NCBI RefSeq assembly: GCF_003797765.1 | Contig: NZ_RKMB01000008.1 | Coordinates: forward strand, 176,656-240,655 | DNA length: 64,000 bases | Reading direction: 5' to 3' | Origin: Ramlibacter sp. WS9 | Lineage (GTDB): Bacteria; Pseudomonadota; Gammaproteobacteria; Burkholderiales; Burkholderiaceae_C | In this document: piece after piece, positions 26,932 through 36,341 of the stretch | Layout: every line of letters begins with the position of its first letter | Numbering within the stretch: position 1 is the stretch's first letter | Position numbers and translations under genes: made by a program | The notes under the pieces: generated by a model | Told to the model about the DNA's origin: nothing | What the model saw: only the letters and a program-made list of their open reading frames with translations | The model's database searches: none

Positions 26932-27080
26932 GGGTGCGCGACTGGCGATAGGCCCGGAGCCCCAAGGGGCGCCCGTGCTGACGTGGAGACTACCGCAGGG
27001 CTACCTGCGACACCACTGGGAAGCGTGCCGCCGAATGGTTTTCGTTGACCATTTGGTGTTCAGCCGTTCGCCTGGGCAGC
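26932..27080 (+). ncRNA. ZTP/ZMP riboswitch (pfl RNA motif) controlling glyA
   Basis: The 5' domain has GCGCGACTGGCG (26936-26947); the central helices include GTGGAGACTACC with its partner CACCACTGGGAAGCG; and the 3' domain has the hallmark CCG-TT-CGCCTGGGCA (27064-27078). These are the conserved parts of the pfl motif, which senses the purine intermediate ZMP/ZTP and signals folate shortage. Bases GGCAG (27075-27079) can pair with CTGCC just before the glyA start (27116-27120), suggesting control of ribosome access; that last point is inference. Confidence 0.9.
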
Positions 27081-27120
27081 CCTTGTTTTCATACAGGGAC
27101 CACCGTCTTAAAGGACTGCC

Positions 27121-28362
27121 ATGTACAACCGCAACATCCTCGTCGAGCAAACCGATCCCGAACTCTGGGCCGCCATCCAGTCGGAGAACAAGCGCCAGGA
27201 AGAGCACATCGAGCTGATCGCCAGCGAGAACTACGCCTCCCCGGCCGTCATGGCCGCCCAGGGCACGCAGCTCACTAATAAGTACGCCGAGGGCTACCCC
27301 GGCAAGCGTTACTACGGTGGCTGTGAATTCGTCGACATCGCCGAGCAGCTGGCCCTGGCCCGCGTCAAGGAACTGTTCGGCGCCGAAGCGGCCAACGTGC
27401 AGGCCCATTCCGGCGCCCAGGCCAACGAAGCCGTCTTCCTCGCCTTCCTCAAGCCCGGCGACACCATCATGGGCATGAGCCTGGCCGAAGGCGGCCACCT
27501 CACCCACGGCATGGCTCTCAATATGAGCGGCAAGTGGTTCAACGTCGTCTCCTACGGCCTGAACGAGAAGGAAGAGATCGACTATGAAGCGATGGAGCGC
27601 AAGGCGCACGAATCCAAGCCGAAGCTGATCATCGCCGGCGCCTCCGCGTACTCGCTGCGCATCGACTTCGAGCGCTTCGCGAAGGTGGCCAAGGCCGTCG
27701 GCGCCATCTTCATGGTCGACATGGCCCATTACGCCGGCCTGATCGCCGCTAGCGTCTACCCGAACCCGGTCCCTCACGCCGACGTGGTGACCTCCACCAC
27801 CCACAAGAGCCTGCGCGGCCCGCGCGGCGGCATCATCCTGATGAAGCCCGAGCACGAGAAGGCGATCAACAGCGCCATCTTCCCCGGCCTGCAGGGCGGC
27901 CCGCTGATGCACGTCATCGCGGCCAAGGCCGTGGCGTTCAAGGAAGCGCTGCTGCCGGAATTCAAGACCTACCAGCAGCAAGTCGCCAAGAACGCGCAAG
28001 TCGTCGCCGAAACGCTGGTCCAGCGCGGCCTGCGCATCGTGAGCGGCCGCACTGAGAGCCACGTCATGCTGGTCGACCTGCGCGCCAAGGGCATCACCGG
28101 CAAGGAAGCCGAGGCCGTGCTGGGCGACGCCCACATGACCATCAACAAGAACGCCATCCCCAACGACCCGGAAAAGCCGATGGTCACCAGCGGCATCCGC
28201 CTGGGCACGCCGGCCATGACGACCCGCGGGTTCAAGGAAGAAGAAGCGCGACTCACGGCCAACCTGGTGGCCGACGTGCTCGAGAATCGCGACCCGGCCA
28301 ACATCGCCGCGGTGCGCGAGAAGGTCAACGCCCTCACCCGCCGCTTCCCCGTCTACAAATGA
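27121..28362 (+). CDS. glyA: Serine hydroxymethyltransferase
   Basis: 413 aa, the standard length. A PLP enzyme converting serine plus tetrahydrofolate to glycine plus methylene-tetrahydrofolate, the main source of one-carbon units. [11 protein letters not shown] is near the N terminus, VDMAHYAGL follows, and the PLP-binding Lys229 lies in [13 protein letters not shown]. Shine-Dalgarno AAAGGA is at 27110-27115. Preceded by a ZTP riboswitch, matching its role in folate metabolism. nrdR follows after 12 bp. Confidence 0.98.
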   Translation: MYNRNILVEQTDPELWAAIQSENKRQEEHIELIASENYASPAVMAAQGTQLTNKYAEGYPGKRYYGGCEFVDIAEQLALARVKELFGAEAANVQAHSGAQANEAVFLAFLKPGDTIMGMSLAEGGHLTHGMALNMSGKWFNVVSYGLNEKEEIDYEAMERKAHESKPKLIIAGASAYSLRIDFERFAKVAKAVGAIFMVDMAHYAGLIAASVYPNPVPHADVVTSTTHKSLRGPRGGIILMKPEHEKAINSAIFPGLQGGPLMHVIAAKAVAFKEALLPEFKTYQQQVAKNAQVVAETLVQRGLRIVSGRTESHVMLVDLRAKGITGKEAEAVLGDAHMTINKNAIPNDPEKPMVTSGIRLGTPAMTTRGFKEEEARLTANLVADVLENRDPANIAAVREKVNALTRRFPVYK

Positions 28363-28374
28363 CGGGCCGCTGAC

Positions 28375-28824
28375 ATGAAGTGCCCCTTCTGCAGCAACGC
28401 CGACACCCAGGTGGTGGAAACGCGCGTCGCGGAGGACGGGGACTTCATCCGCCGCCGGCGCCAGTGCGCCCATTGCGAAAAGCGATTCACCACCTACGAG
28501 CGGCCCGACGTCACCTTCCCGGCCGTCGTCAAGAAGGACGGTCGACGCATCGACTACGAGCGCGCCAAGCTGCAGGGATCGTTCAATCTGGCGCTGCGCA
28601 AGCGCCCGGTCAGCACGGAGCAGATCGACAGCGCCGTGGAGCGCATCGAAGAGAAGCTGTTGAACCTTGGCGTGCGCGAGATCCCGTCGGCACGCATCGG
28701 CGAACTGGTGATGCGGGAGCTGAAGAAGCTGGACAAGGTGGCTTACGTGCGGTTTGCGAGTGTCTATCGCAGCTTCGAGGACATCGACGAGTTCAAGACG
28801 CTGGTGGATGAGGTGCGGCGGTAG
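28375..28824 (+). CDS. nrdR: Transcriptional repressor NrdR
   Basis: 149 aa. It represses ribonucleotide reductase genes in response to ATP/dATP. An N-terminal zinc ribbon (CPFC at 3-6 and CAHC at 31-34) is followed by an ATP-cone domain ([18 protein letters not shown] to the C terminus). Placement right after glyA is common in beta-proteobacteria and suggests co-transcription under the same riboswitch. Confidence 0.97.
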   Translation: MKCPFCSNADTQVVETRVAEDGDFIRRRRQCAHCEKRFTTYERPDVTFPAVVKKDGRRIDYERAKLQGSFNLALRKRPVSTEQIDSAVERIEEKLLNLGVREIPSARIGELVMRELKKLDKVAYVRFASVYRSFEDIDEFKTLVDEVRR

Positions 28825-28846
28825 GGCCCCGGCACCCTCGTCGTTG

Positions 28847-29452
28847 TCATTCGCAAGTCGCTACCTGCGACTTCTGCACGCGAGCCCGCCCTGCGGAGCT
28901 GAGGATAATCTGGCGTGCGGGCCCGCTGTCTGGAGACTGATTGCACAGCGTGATGGTGCCCGCCTGGAAGCCGCCACCCACCAGTTTGGTCGTTCCGTTC
29001 GGCGCATACGAGATGTAGCGCACAACGTTCAGGTTGCCCGTGACCCGCAAGTTGCCAGCCAAGGCCTGCTGCCGATGGGCGATTGCTTCACCTTCTTCGC
29101 GCATCCCGTTGTTGTTGGCGTCGTGAAAGACCAGCCAGCCCTGCTCCCAGCCGCCAGTGGTGGAACATGTCAGGCCGTCAGACGACTTGCAGAGCACCAC
29201 GCGACTGTGCCGCTTGACCGCCTCGCTGCGGGCAATCAGGAACCCCGCCAATAGGTCGTTGGACGCCGAGCTCAGTTCGACTGAGCGAACCATGGACTTC
29301 ATGGTTGGCACGCCGATTCCCGCCAGGATGGCCAGAACAGCCATGACGATCAGCAGCTCGATGAGCGTGAATCCCCGGTTACGCCGGCGCGGCGTGCGCG
29401 AGGCAAAGAAGCTGGCCGGGGTACGAACGAAGGATGATGTGGAGGTGTTCAT
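28847..29452 (-). CDS. GspH/FimT-family pseudopilin, distal gene of the minor pilin operon
   Basis: 201 aa. A prepilin peptidase site NRG|FTLIELLIV (about 25-36) is followed by the hydrophobic helix and a GspH-type C-terminal domain with paired cysteines (VVLCKSSDGLTC). Minor pseudopilins of this type prime type IV pilus assembly. It lies 91 bp after pilY1 on the same strand and is a second FimT-like protein beside the one at 36338-36790. Start: the ATG at 29452; no strong Shine-Dalgarno is seen. Confidence 0.85.
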   Translation of the reverse strand: MNTSTSSFVRTPASFFASRTPRRRNRGFTLIELLIVMAVLAILAGIGVPTMKSMVRSVELSSASNDLLAGFLIARSEAVKRHSRVVLCKSSDGLTCSTTGGWEQGWLVFHDANNNGMREEGEAIAHRQQALAGNLRVTGNLNVVRYISYAPNGTTKLVGGGFQAGTITLCNQSPDSGPARQIILSSAGRARVQKSQVATCE

Positions 29453-29543
29453 GGCTATGAAGATTAGCCAGAACAACCTCAATCAACATCGGAAAATTAA
29501 CCTATTAGTTCTGTGAACTATTGCACGGTGGCGCCTGCGAATC

Positions 29544-32500
29544 TCATTTCTTGTACCAGTACGTACGCTTCAAATTCGCGGGAATGGTGACGAGCGGCGT
29601 GCAGTTCTGCAGCGAGGCATTGCCGGCACAGCTGGTCGGAACGTCGTCGGGCGTTCCCGGGGGGTTCGGCAGGCCGCATCCGATACAGAAGCGCTCCTCG
29701 TTCGTTACCTCCCCCCCCCCTACGGTCGTCGTAATGCTCACCAAACCCGCCACCGGACTCGGCGGAAGGCCCCCTCCCGATAGAACGTTGGTCGACGACT
29801 CACCCGTGAACGGACTCACAGCGTAGGCACGCGCGGTTCCGAGATTCGCGGCGCAGGTCGCAGACGAGTCGGAAGGCTGGTTCGTCGAGAAGAAGACGCT
29901 ACCGTTGACCACGAGGGGCGCATTGACACCCTTCTCACCCGTAAGGAAATTCATCTTGAAGCCGTGGTTGCCAGTTGTTGGAACCCACTCGACATTTCCG
30001 CCGGCGGTCGCGTCAAGCGTTGCCGGCGTCACGCCGCTGGTCAAGAAGGTAGCGGGACCCACTGCCGTAGTCTTGTCCATGACCATGAAGAACTTGTCTT
30101 CCGTGAAATGCGCGGAACTGGTGTTGCTGCTCTTGAGCGGATGCTCCCGGTCGCCCGAGACCATCGAGATCGCGTCATAGGAGCCCGTCACACCCGATAC
30201 CTTGATGCTCAGTACCGCAGGCGGGAAGAAGAATTTCCGTGGCGTCGTACCTGGAGAGCATTCTCCCGCACTGCAGCCGAGCGCAGCAATCTTGGTCACG
30301 GCCCAATTGGCGCGGCTCGCGGCCGCCACGTCAATGCGCCAGATGTTTCCACCCAGGTCGCCAACGTAGAGCTTGTCCGTATAGCCATCGCTGTTGCGAT
30401 CGACGAATGCGACGTCCGAAGGTATGGCGTACTTCATGTCGGGCACCTGCAAGCACGTGTCCGACGTAGTGCACGACGGCGTCGCGGACCAGATCAGCGC
30501 GCCGGTCACAGCGTTGACAATATAGATCCCACGCCCCATGGTGTCCGTCCCAGGGGGTTCGCTGTCCTGGTTAGGGTCGTAGCCCGCGCCGAAAATCAGC
30601 ACCGGCGTCGTCCTGTATCCGCTTGACTGCAGCAAGGTGAAGCGCGGACGCGACCACGTCTGACCTAACTCCTCGAACCCGACGGTTTCCGCATTGATCT
30701 TCCACAAGACTTGGGGCGCGGCGGGCGTTGTCACGTCGAGGCCGTAAATGAAACGGCCGCCACGGCGCATCGTAAGATAGATGTACGCGGTATTGATCGT
30801 CCCATCGGCATTGAGCTTCTGGTATGCGCCTGTCGGCCCATCGACGAAGTAATCCTTGCTCTCCGCCGATGCCAGCGCCGTGGTCGGGAACTTCAGCTCC
30901 GGCGTCGCAAGGCGCTGGCGGTTGATGTAGGAGTAGTGCTCGGGCAGCACCATGCTCCATAGTTCTCCGCCCGCCGGCACCGAGCCGATCGCCGTCGACT
31001 GGTTGCCGTTCGTCGCGTGGAACACGCCGTCATTCGTGCCGTAGTACACGACGATCTGGTCGGTGTTGCCGCCGTAGTTGATGACGAGCGGCCGGGAGTG
31101 GAGCACGTCGGCGTGAACCGACGGCCGCACCGTCACCGTCCCGCCCGGCCCAAGCTCGTCTCCGTAGTTGTCCGAGCCGCGCAGCCACTTGATGATCGTG
31201 TCGCGATCGGGCGCCGTGGTGGCCGAATACACCGACATGCTGGATCCGGATCCCGGCGTCGTGGGCGTGAGCGGGAAGCCACTAAAGCTGAACGTGGAAC
31301 AAGGTGACGTGCAGGAGATCGTGAAATTCCCGACGTAGGCGGACTCCGTGCCCACCGCCGAGGTGCCGGATTTGACGGCGATGCTCACCGAGTCGCCGTT
31401 CGCGAAGGTGCCGGACGAAATCGTCTGGACCGCACTTGCCGAGTTGCTCCCAGCCGAACGCGTGATTGCCCCTGCTGCGATCGAGCCCGTAGACGATGGG
31501 ACAGAGATCGTCGCCCCGTTGACGCCGACGGTTCCAGGAGAAGTGGGCGAGATAGCGACGCTGTAGGTGAACGTAGTGCACGAAGTGTTGGAAGCGGGCG
31601 TGCAGGACATTGCGATGGTCAACGACTGCTTTTTATAGCCATCTTCGTTCGTCGCCGACCCACCGAGCTTTTCGATGTTGACCACGTCACCGTTCGCGAA
31701 CCAGTTTGAGGGGAACGTGGCCGTGGCTGTGGTGCCGCTCCGCGTCAATGTGACCGTCTTTGGCGTCTGGTCGTTCGTCACCGTTCCGGTGGACGCCGTG
31801 GTCCCGGTGTTGCCGACCGGAATAGTGAACTGACTTGAGGAGCCGACCGCAGAGATAGTCCACGTGGCACAACCGGTGCCACCATAGATCGAGACATTCG
31901 TGCCGCATGTCTTGACGGATTGACCGAGGTGAAAACCATGCGCCGAGGTCGTGGTGACAATGGCGACCTTGTTGGATCCGTTCCCGCTCGTGGCGATGCC
32001 GCTGATGTTGCGTGTCAGCGCGTTGGCATAGGCCGCAGTGTAGGTATTCTGCGCGGGAGTCGGCGGGCTGAGCGTTACACCGTAGGACAGTGTCGTTCCC
32101 GACTGCGCCGTGACGGTGAAGGTACCGTTGTACTCCGACTGATTGAACCCTCCGATCGCGACGCTCGATCCCACTGGGAAAGCACTCAAGCTCGAACCAC
32201 TGGATACCGTAGCTGTGGTGCCGCTGAGCGTGACGTCCGTCAGAATGGTGGACGTCGACGACTTGGACACCGTGTACTGGCCTTGCGACGTCGTGTTCGG
32301 GTACTCCGCTGCGATGCTGTAAGTGAACGAGTTGCCGGACGCCGACACGAGCGTAAACGTGCCGTTGTATTCCGACTGGGTGACCCCGCTGATCTGTACC
32401 GACGCACCGGCCGACATACCGTGGGTGCCGCTGGTCGTCCCGGTCACCGTGGTGCCGCTACGCGTGATGCTCGTGACTTTCTGGGTCGACGACGTGCCGA

Positions 32501-34136
32501 ATGCCGACGCGGAGATGCTGCCGTTCGTCGTGGAGAAGTCGTTGCTGGTGTGTGTGAGGCTCGCGTTGCAGCTGCTGCCTGCCGGGCAATAGGTATACAT
32601 GCGCCGCGGATTGGTGCCCGACGTGTTGCTGGCGCCGGCGAAGGTTGCCGTCAGGCCTTCCTTGCGCAGCTGCTGCGCGGCCCCGCCCTTTTCGACCACT
32701 TCGCCGTCGGGCGAGTCGAATCCGCTGAGGGGCGTGCCCTTCTGATCGTTCTTGAACATGCCGCCAAGGCTGTCGGGCGAGACGCTGACGGTCTTGGTCG
32801 TCCAATAGCTGACCGAAGTCGGTGTGATGAAGCCGGTGCCGGCGGCGCTGATGGCGGAATTGCCTAGGGCATCACCGAGGACCAGGTTGCCGCTGGCGTT
32901 CTTGACGAGCTTGAACTGTTTGAGGTTGCCCATCCATCGCGGCGAAGCGCTCGCGTCCGGACGGAACATCCCGAGATAAATCTGGTTCAGGTACGTGCCC
33001 TGCGCGTTGACGGAAACCGGTAGCGAGGCCGACGAGAATACGCTGTTCACGGCCTGCACCTCGTTGAGAACTGCATTGAACGCGTCGGTCAGATCGGCCA
33101 CGCTCGAAGTCAGGAAGAAACTGCCATGGCCTTGCGCCGCCATTGACGACATCATGCCCAGCGTGTCCATGGAGCACTTGTTCGGCGGGCCAAGAATGGC
33201 AATCGCATAGCTCGTGATGTTCTGAGTGCCAAAATTGCCGCTCGCCCCGCCGTCGTTCTGGTACATGAAGCGAGCCCATTCGTCCGCCCAGTTGTTGCCT
33301 GTGGCAAGCGCGTACGTGGGCGAAGCGGGTGACACGGCATACGGAATTTCGCAGACCGACTGGTTGAATTTCACCGTACCGGTGATGCCCGTTTGCTGTG
33401 TGCTGCTGGCGCCCGCGGTGGCCAGCGCGGAGGCACCCGGGCTGGGATTCGCTTCGTTGGCGGGGTTTTTCTGGGTGTTGCTGATGTAAACGATGAAATT
33501 TTTCTGGCAACCGCTCTCCAGAAGCGACGGGGAATAGGTCCTGCCGGACAAGCCTGTCCTGCCGGCGTAGTATGCCCACGCCTCCTGCATGGAGGTTGCC
33601 TGGGTGGACGAATTCACCTTGATATTGAACCCGTCGGCATCGCTCTGGGCCGTCTTCTTCCAGCCCTTGATGAACGCGATGAGGTTCGCCTTGGCCGCGG
33701 CATCCATCAACGTGAGGTTGAGCAGCACGCAGCCACCGATGCCACTCGCCTCGCACGGCTCGTGGTAGCCGCCCTTGGTCTTGTTGGTCGTCGCCTGCGT
33801 TTCTCCGAAGTTGTTCGCATTGCTGACCACGAGACCAATCTTCACCTTGCTGTCGCCAAGCGAATTGATCGCGTTGACCAACGCGCACTGGAGAATGCCA
33901 GACTCGGCATCCGTCCCCAGCGATGGGGCCTCCGTCGTGCCGGTGTACGCAGAGCACCCTTCCCCATTCGTACTCGAGCTGAAGTTCGCGCCGTTGTCCA
34001 GGACGAAAAGGACGTTGGGCACTTCCCCTTCGACCGTGTTCGACACGTAAATGTCCGTGTCTTCGGCGTGGAGGCTGGCCGAATAGCCAACGAGGAGGGT
34101 GGCCAGCATCAGGGCCAGCAGTTGGAACTTCTTCAT
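29544..34136 (-). CDS. pilY1: PilY1-type pilus assembly/adhesin protein
   Basis: 1530 aa, larger than the ~1160 of Pseudomonas PilY1. A signal peptide (1-24) precedes a von Willebrand A-like domain whose metal site reads DNGAN (47-51) instead of DxSxS. An insert of repeated beta modules spans about 552-969. The C-terminal PilY1 propeller includes the calcium loop DRNSDGYTD (about 1245-1253) and GDLGGNIWRIDV. Its role is assembly and adhesion at the pilus tip. ATG at 34136 with TAGGAG upstream. A G10 tract lies in the coding strand near residue 1472. It follows pilX by 11 bp. Confidence 0.92.
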   Translation of the reverse strand: MKKFQLLALMLATLLVGYSASLHAEDTDIYVSNTVEGEVPNVLFVLDNGANFSSSTNGEGCSAYTGTTEAPSLGTDAESGILQCALVNAINSLGDSKVKIGLVVSNANNFGETQATTNKTKGGYHEPCEASGIGGCVLLNLTLMDAAAKANLIAFIKGWKKTAQSDADGFNIKVNSSTQATSMQEAWAYYAGRTGLSGRTYSPSLLESGCQKNFIVYISNTQKNPANEANPSPGASALATAGASSTQQTGITGTVKFNQSVCEIPYAVSPASPTYALATGNNWADEWARFMYQNDGGASGNFGTQNITSYAIAILGPPNKCSMDTLGMMSSMAAQGHGSFFLTSSVADLTDAFNAVLNEVQAVNSVFSSASLPVSVNAQGTYLNQIYLGMFRPDASASPRWMGNLKQFKLVKNASGNLVLGDALGNSAISAAGTGFITPTSVSYWTTKTVSVSPDSLGGMFKNDQKGTPLSGFDSPDGEVVEKGGAAQQLRKEGLTATFAGASNTSGTNPRRMYTYCPAGSSCNASLTHTSNDFSTTNGSISASAFGTSSTQKVTSITRSGTTVTGTTSGTHGMSAGASVQISGVTQSEYNGTFTLVSASGNSFTYSIAAEYPNTTSQGQYTVSKSSTSTILTDVTLSGTTATVSSGSSLSAFPVGSSVAIGGFNQSEYNGTFTVTAQSGTTLSYGVTLSPPTPAQNTYTAAYANALTRNISGIATSGNGSNKVAIVTTTSAHGFHLGQSVKTCGTNVSIYGGTGCATWTISAVGSSSQFTIPVGNTGTTASTGTVTNDQTPKTVTLTRSGTTATATFPSNWFANGDVVNIEKLGGSATNEDGYKKQSLTIAMSCTPASNTSCTTFTYSVAISPTSPGTVGVNGATISVPSSTGSIAAGAITRSAGSNSASAVQTISSGTFANGDSVSIAVKSGTSAVGTESAYVGNFTISCTSPCSTFSFSGFPLTPTTPGSGSSMSVYSATTAPDRDTIIKWLRGSDNYGDELGPGGTVTVRPSVHADVLHSRPLVINYGGNTDQIVVYYGTNDGVFHATNGNQSTAIGSVPAGGELWSMVLPEHYSYINRQRLATPELKFPTTALASAESKDYFVDGPTGAYQKLNADGTINTAYIYLTMRRGGRFIYGLDVTTPAAPQVLWKINAETVGFEELGQTWSRPRFTLLQSSGYRTTPVLIFGAGYDPNQDSEPPGTDTMGRGIYIVNAVTGALIWSATPSCTTSDTCLQVPDMKYAIPSDVAFVDRNSDGYTDKLYVGDLGGNIWRIDVAAASRANWAVTKIAALGCSAGECSPGTTPRKFFFPPAVLSIKVSGVTGSYDAISMVSGDREHPLKSSNTSSAHFTEDKFFMVMDKTTAVGPATFLTSGVTPATLDATAGGNVEWVPTTGNHGFKMNFLTGEKGVNAPLVVNGSVFFSTNQPSDSSATCAANLGTARAYAVSPFTGESSTNVLSGGGLPPSPVAGLVSITTTVGGGEVTNEERFCIGCGLPNPPGTPDDVPTSCAGNASLQNCTPLVTIPANLKRTYWYKK
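29711..29720. repeat. Ten-base C/G homopolymer inside pilY1
   Basis: Ten C on the given strand are ten G in the pilY1 coding strand, encoding Gly-Gly-Gly-Glu near residue 1472. A one-base slip would replace the last ~56 residues. The current length keeps the frame open. Confidence 0.95.
31230..32490 (-). repeat. Array of repeated beta-sandwich modules inserted in PilY1
   Basis: Protein-level repeats built on the pattern T-x-G-T-T-x-T followed by SEYNGTFTLVSASGNSFTYS and its variants (SEYNGTFTVTAQSGTTLSYG, then more diverged units ending TFTYSV or TFSFSG). At least five units are recognisable between the A-domain and the propeller. Similar units occur in other surface and phage-tail proteins as stalk modules. 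Confidence 0.7.
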
Positions 34137-34147
34137 GGTTTTTACTC

Positions 34148-34684
34148 CTAGCTCGTCGGGCATGCAACTTCGGCACTGACCCGCAGGCCCGCACCTTGCA
34201 ATACTGTGGTTTTGGCGCCGGTGGATGAATCTCCGATGCTCGCCGAGATGTCCCAGCGCTGGTCTTTGCACGCGGAGGGCCCTTGGGTGATCGTGCCGGT
34301 TGCTGTTTCCTGCCCGTCTTTGTCTTGCTGGCCGTAGCACAGCAGGTCGTTCTCGTTGCTCGGATCCAGCGTCGACGTGTCGACGTTCTGCGTGAGCTTG
34401 CAGATTGGCTTGGCGACCGTCACGCTGTAGCTCATGCCGCCGGTGGACACGCTCGCGGTTGTGGTGATCATGGCGCTGAGGCTCGAGCCGGCAACGGCTG
34501 AAGCAATCACCTTCTCGATTGCAACCTGTGCCGCGGCCCCCGATTCGGCCTGCGTCTGCGCATTGCCGGTGATCTTCAGGTTGATGTTCCCGAACCGGAT
34601 GGCTGAAACCACGAGCAAGGTCAACACGATGAGCATGATCAGGCTCACCACCAGCGTTATGCCGGACTGCGCGCGACGGCTCAC
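34148..34684 (-). CDS. pilX: PilX-type minor pilin
   Basis: 178 aa. The start QSGITLVVSLIMLIVLTLLVVSAIR is the PilX form of the prepilin helix, lacking the canonical Glu5. An Ala-rich helical neck and a Cys-containing C-terminal domain follow. The GTG at 34684 overlaps the pilW TGA (GTGA), with GAGGAG six bases before it. PilX acts with PilV, PilW and PilY1 as the pilus-tip priming complex. Confidence 0.85.
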   Translation of the reverse strand: MSRRAQSGITLVVSLIMLIVLTLLVVSAIRFGNINLKITGNAQTQAESGAAAQVAIEKVIASAVAGSSLSAMITTTASVSTGGMSYSVTVAKPICKLTQNVDTSTLDPSNENDLLCYGQQDKDGQETATGTITQGPSACKDQRWDISASIGDSSTGAKTTVLQGAGLRVSAEVACPTS

Positions 34685-35772
34685 GACGATCTCCTCAGGC
34701 TCGGGTTGGCAATCCGCACGGACTGCATGAAAAGGTGGCGTTTGTAGGCGTCGTTGGGGGCTGCCACGGACGCCGTGCCCATGGAATACGCTTTGCCGTC
34801 GACGAAGCCGATCGACTTGTCTATGTCGCGCGCGAGGAGGTATATCTTGGCGCTCATCACGTTCTTCCAGGTGTCTGGCGTGGCGAACCCTGTGTTTGCC
34901 GCGTTGTAGTCGGCGTCGGGTGCACCGTCGCCGTCCGCGTCGTAGCCATAGTCGATCTGCAGGTTCTCGATGCCTTCGGCGATGGCAACGGTGCTGATTT
35001 GCGGGACCCCCGAGGCGACGCCCAGATCCACGCGCTTGAGTGTCGGGATCGTGTCCGCGCTGCCGCCCGTGCACACGTCACACGTCGCGACGTAGTAGAT
35101 GTGGACGATCAATGGCCGGATCTGCGCGAGCACGCCGCCTTGCGTCACGAGATTGAATGTCGTGGCATTGTCCGCAGACGCACCGGGGGCCAGTGAATAG
35201 GCAAACGTCGTTCCGGTTGCACTGGTCAAACCTGTTTGCAGATACATCTGCCCGTTGACGAGGCTGGCCAGCGCGACTGCGTTGGGATCGGCGCGCCGCA
35301 CCACAAGAATATCCGTGCCCGCCTTCCAGTTCGTAACGCAGCTCAGGTCGCCGGCAGTATAGGTACTCCCATCGTAGCCCTGGATGTATAGGAAGGTTCC
35401 TTCCTTTAATCCCTTGCTCGCCGCGTCTTCCGGCGAGTTGACGGTGACGCTGCAGGGGTTGGGCAACGAAGTGAAATCGGCGGCAAACATGCCGGTGGGT
35501 GCGTCCGGGTTGATGTAAATTTCCCCCCAATAGCCGGCCATCTGGAGGTCTTCCACCATCGTAGTGATCGAATAGCGCCCGTTCTCGATGAGGCGGCCGG
35601 CGCGGTCGATCTCGCCGCGAGCCGCGCTCTGGTTGCCGATCAAGACTGCCATGGCAGCCACGATCACCATGCCAAGCAGGATGGCGACCATGAACTCGAT
35701 CAGCGTCAAGCCGGCCTGGGCCGATCGATTCGAGAAAGTTTGGAATTGGCGTCGCATGATCGTTCCGTTCAC
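34681..35772 (-). CDS. pilW: PilW-type minor pilin
   Basis: 363 aa. The prepilin site AGLTLIEFMVAILLGMVI (about 20-37) carries the conserved Glu; the C-terminal globular domain has an acidic loop DADGDGAPDADYN (about 273-285) that looks able to bind calcium. The GTG at 35772 overlaps the pilV TGA (GTGA); an internal ATG five codons later is the alternative start. Member of the tip-priming complex. Confidence 0.87.
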   Translation of the reverse strand: MNGTIMRRQFQTFSNRSAQAGLTLIEFMVAILLGMVIVAAMAVLIGNQSAARGEIDRAGRLIENGRYSITTMVEDLQMAGYWGEIYINPDAPTGMFAADFTSLPNPCSVTVNSPEDAASKGLKEGTFLYIQGYDGSTYTAGDLSCVTNWKAGTDILVVRRADPNAVALASLVNGQMYLQTGLTSATGTTFAYSLAPGASADNATTFNLVTQGGVLAQIRPLIVHIYYVATCDVCTGGSADTIPTLKRVDLGVASGVPQISTVAIAEGIENLQIDYGYDADGDGAPDADYNAANTGFATPDTWKNVMSAKIYLLARDIDKSIGFVDGKAYSMGTASVAAPNDAYKRHLFMQSVRIANPSLRRSS

Positions 35773-36341
35773 ATCAGGACAGTGAGGGCCACGGCACGCC
35801 GCGCAGTGTCAGTCGTGTCGCTGTTGTACAACCCCAAGCCGCAAGTGATCCCGCCCGGGGGGGCCGACAAGGCAACACTGCCCTGCCACACGACGCTGAC
35901 CTGGTAGATGCCGGTCGTCGCGCTCTTAGTGATGCAGCCGCGTGCCTTCGGCACACCACCCACATTCGAGGAGCCACTCTTTTCACCGCTACCTTCCAGC
36001 AGTGCGAGCCACTCGCCGATGTCGGTACTGAAACGCGCAGCCTGCGACACGGTCGCCCCCGCACAAGCGCTCGCATCCGGGACTGTGGTCTCGTCGACTC
36101 CCAGATAGGTGGCCGTGACATAGCAGTTGGCGGCCCCCTTGTTCACCAACATGCGCGCGACCATGTCCTGCGCGATGAGCAGCGCCTGCTCGCGTTGGAA
36201 AGATTCAAGCTGCGCGCGCTGGCTCTGGACCATGACGCCCACGAGGCCGAGGAGCCCGAACATGAGAATCAGAATCGACACAAGAACTTCGATGAGCGTC
36301 GCGCCGCTCTGCCCGGGGCGCGAACTTTGCACGTGTTTCAT
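35769..36341 (-). CDS. pilV: PilV-type minor pilin
   Basis: 190 aa. The prepilin site is QSGATLIEVLVSILILMFGLL (about 11-31), followed by the PilV pattern QRAQLESFQREQALLIAQDMVARM. The ATG at 36341 overlaps the TGA of the fimT gene (ATGA); a TTG two codons earlier is possible. A cysteine pair in the C-terminal half may form a disulfide. Confidence 0.88.
   Translation of the reverse strand: MKHVQSSRPGQSGATLIEVLVSILILMFGLLGLVGVMVQSQRAQLESFQREQALLIAQDMVARMLVNKGAANCYVTATYLGVDETTVPDASACAGATVSQAARFSTDIGEWLALLEGSGEKSGSSNVGGVPKARGCITKSATTGIYQVSVVWQGSVALSAPPGGITCGLGLYNSDTTDTARRAVALTVLM

Noticed and set aside
32872..34194. A 440-residue leftward frame inside pilY1
   Set aside because: Alternative frame of pilY1 with no similarity; the pilY1 frame has signal peptide and conserved domains.
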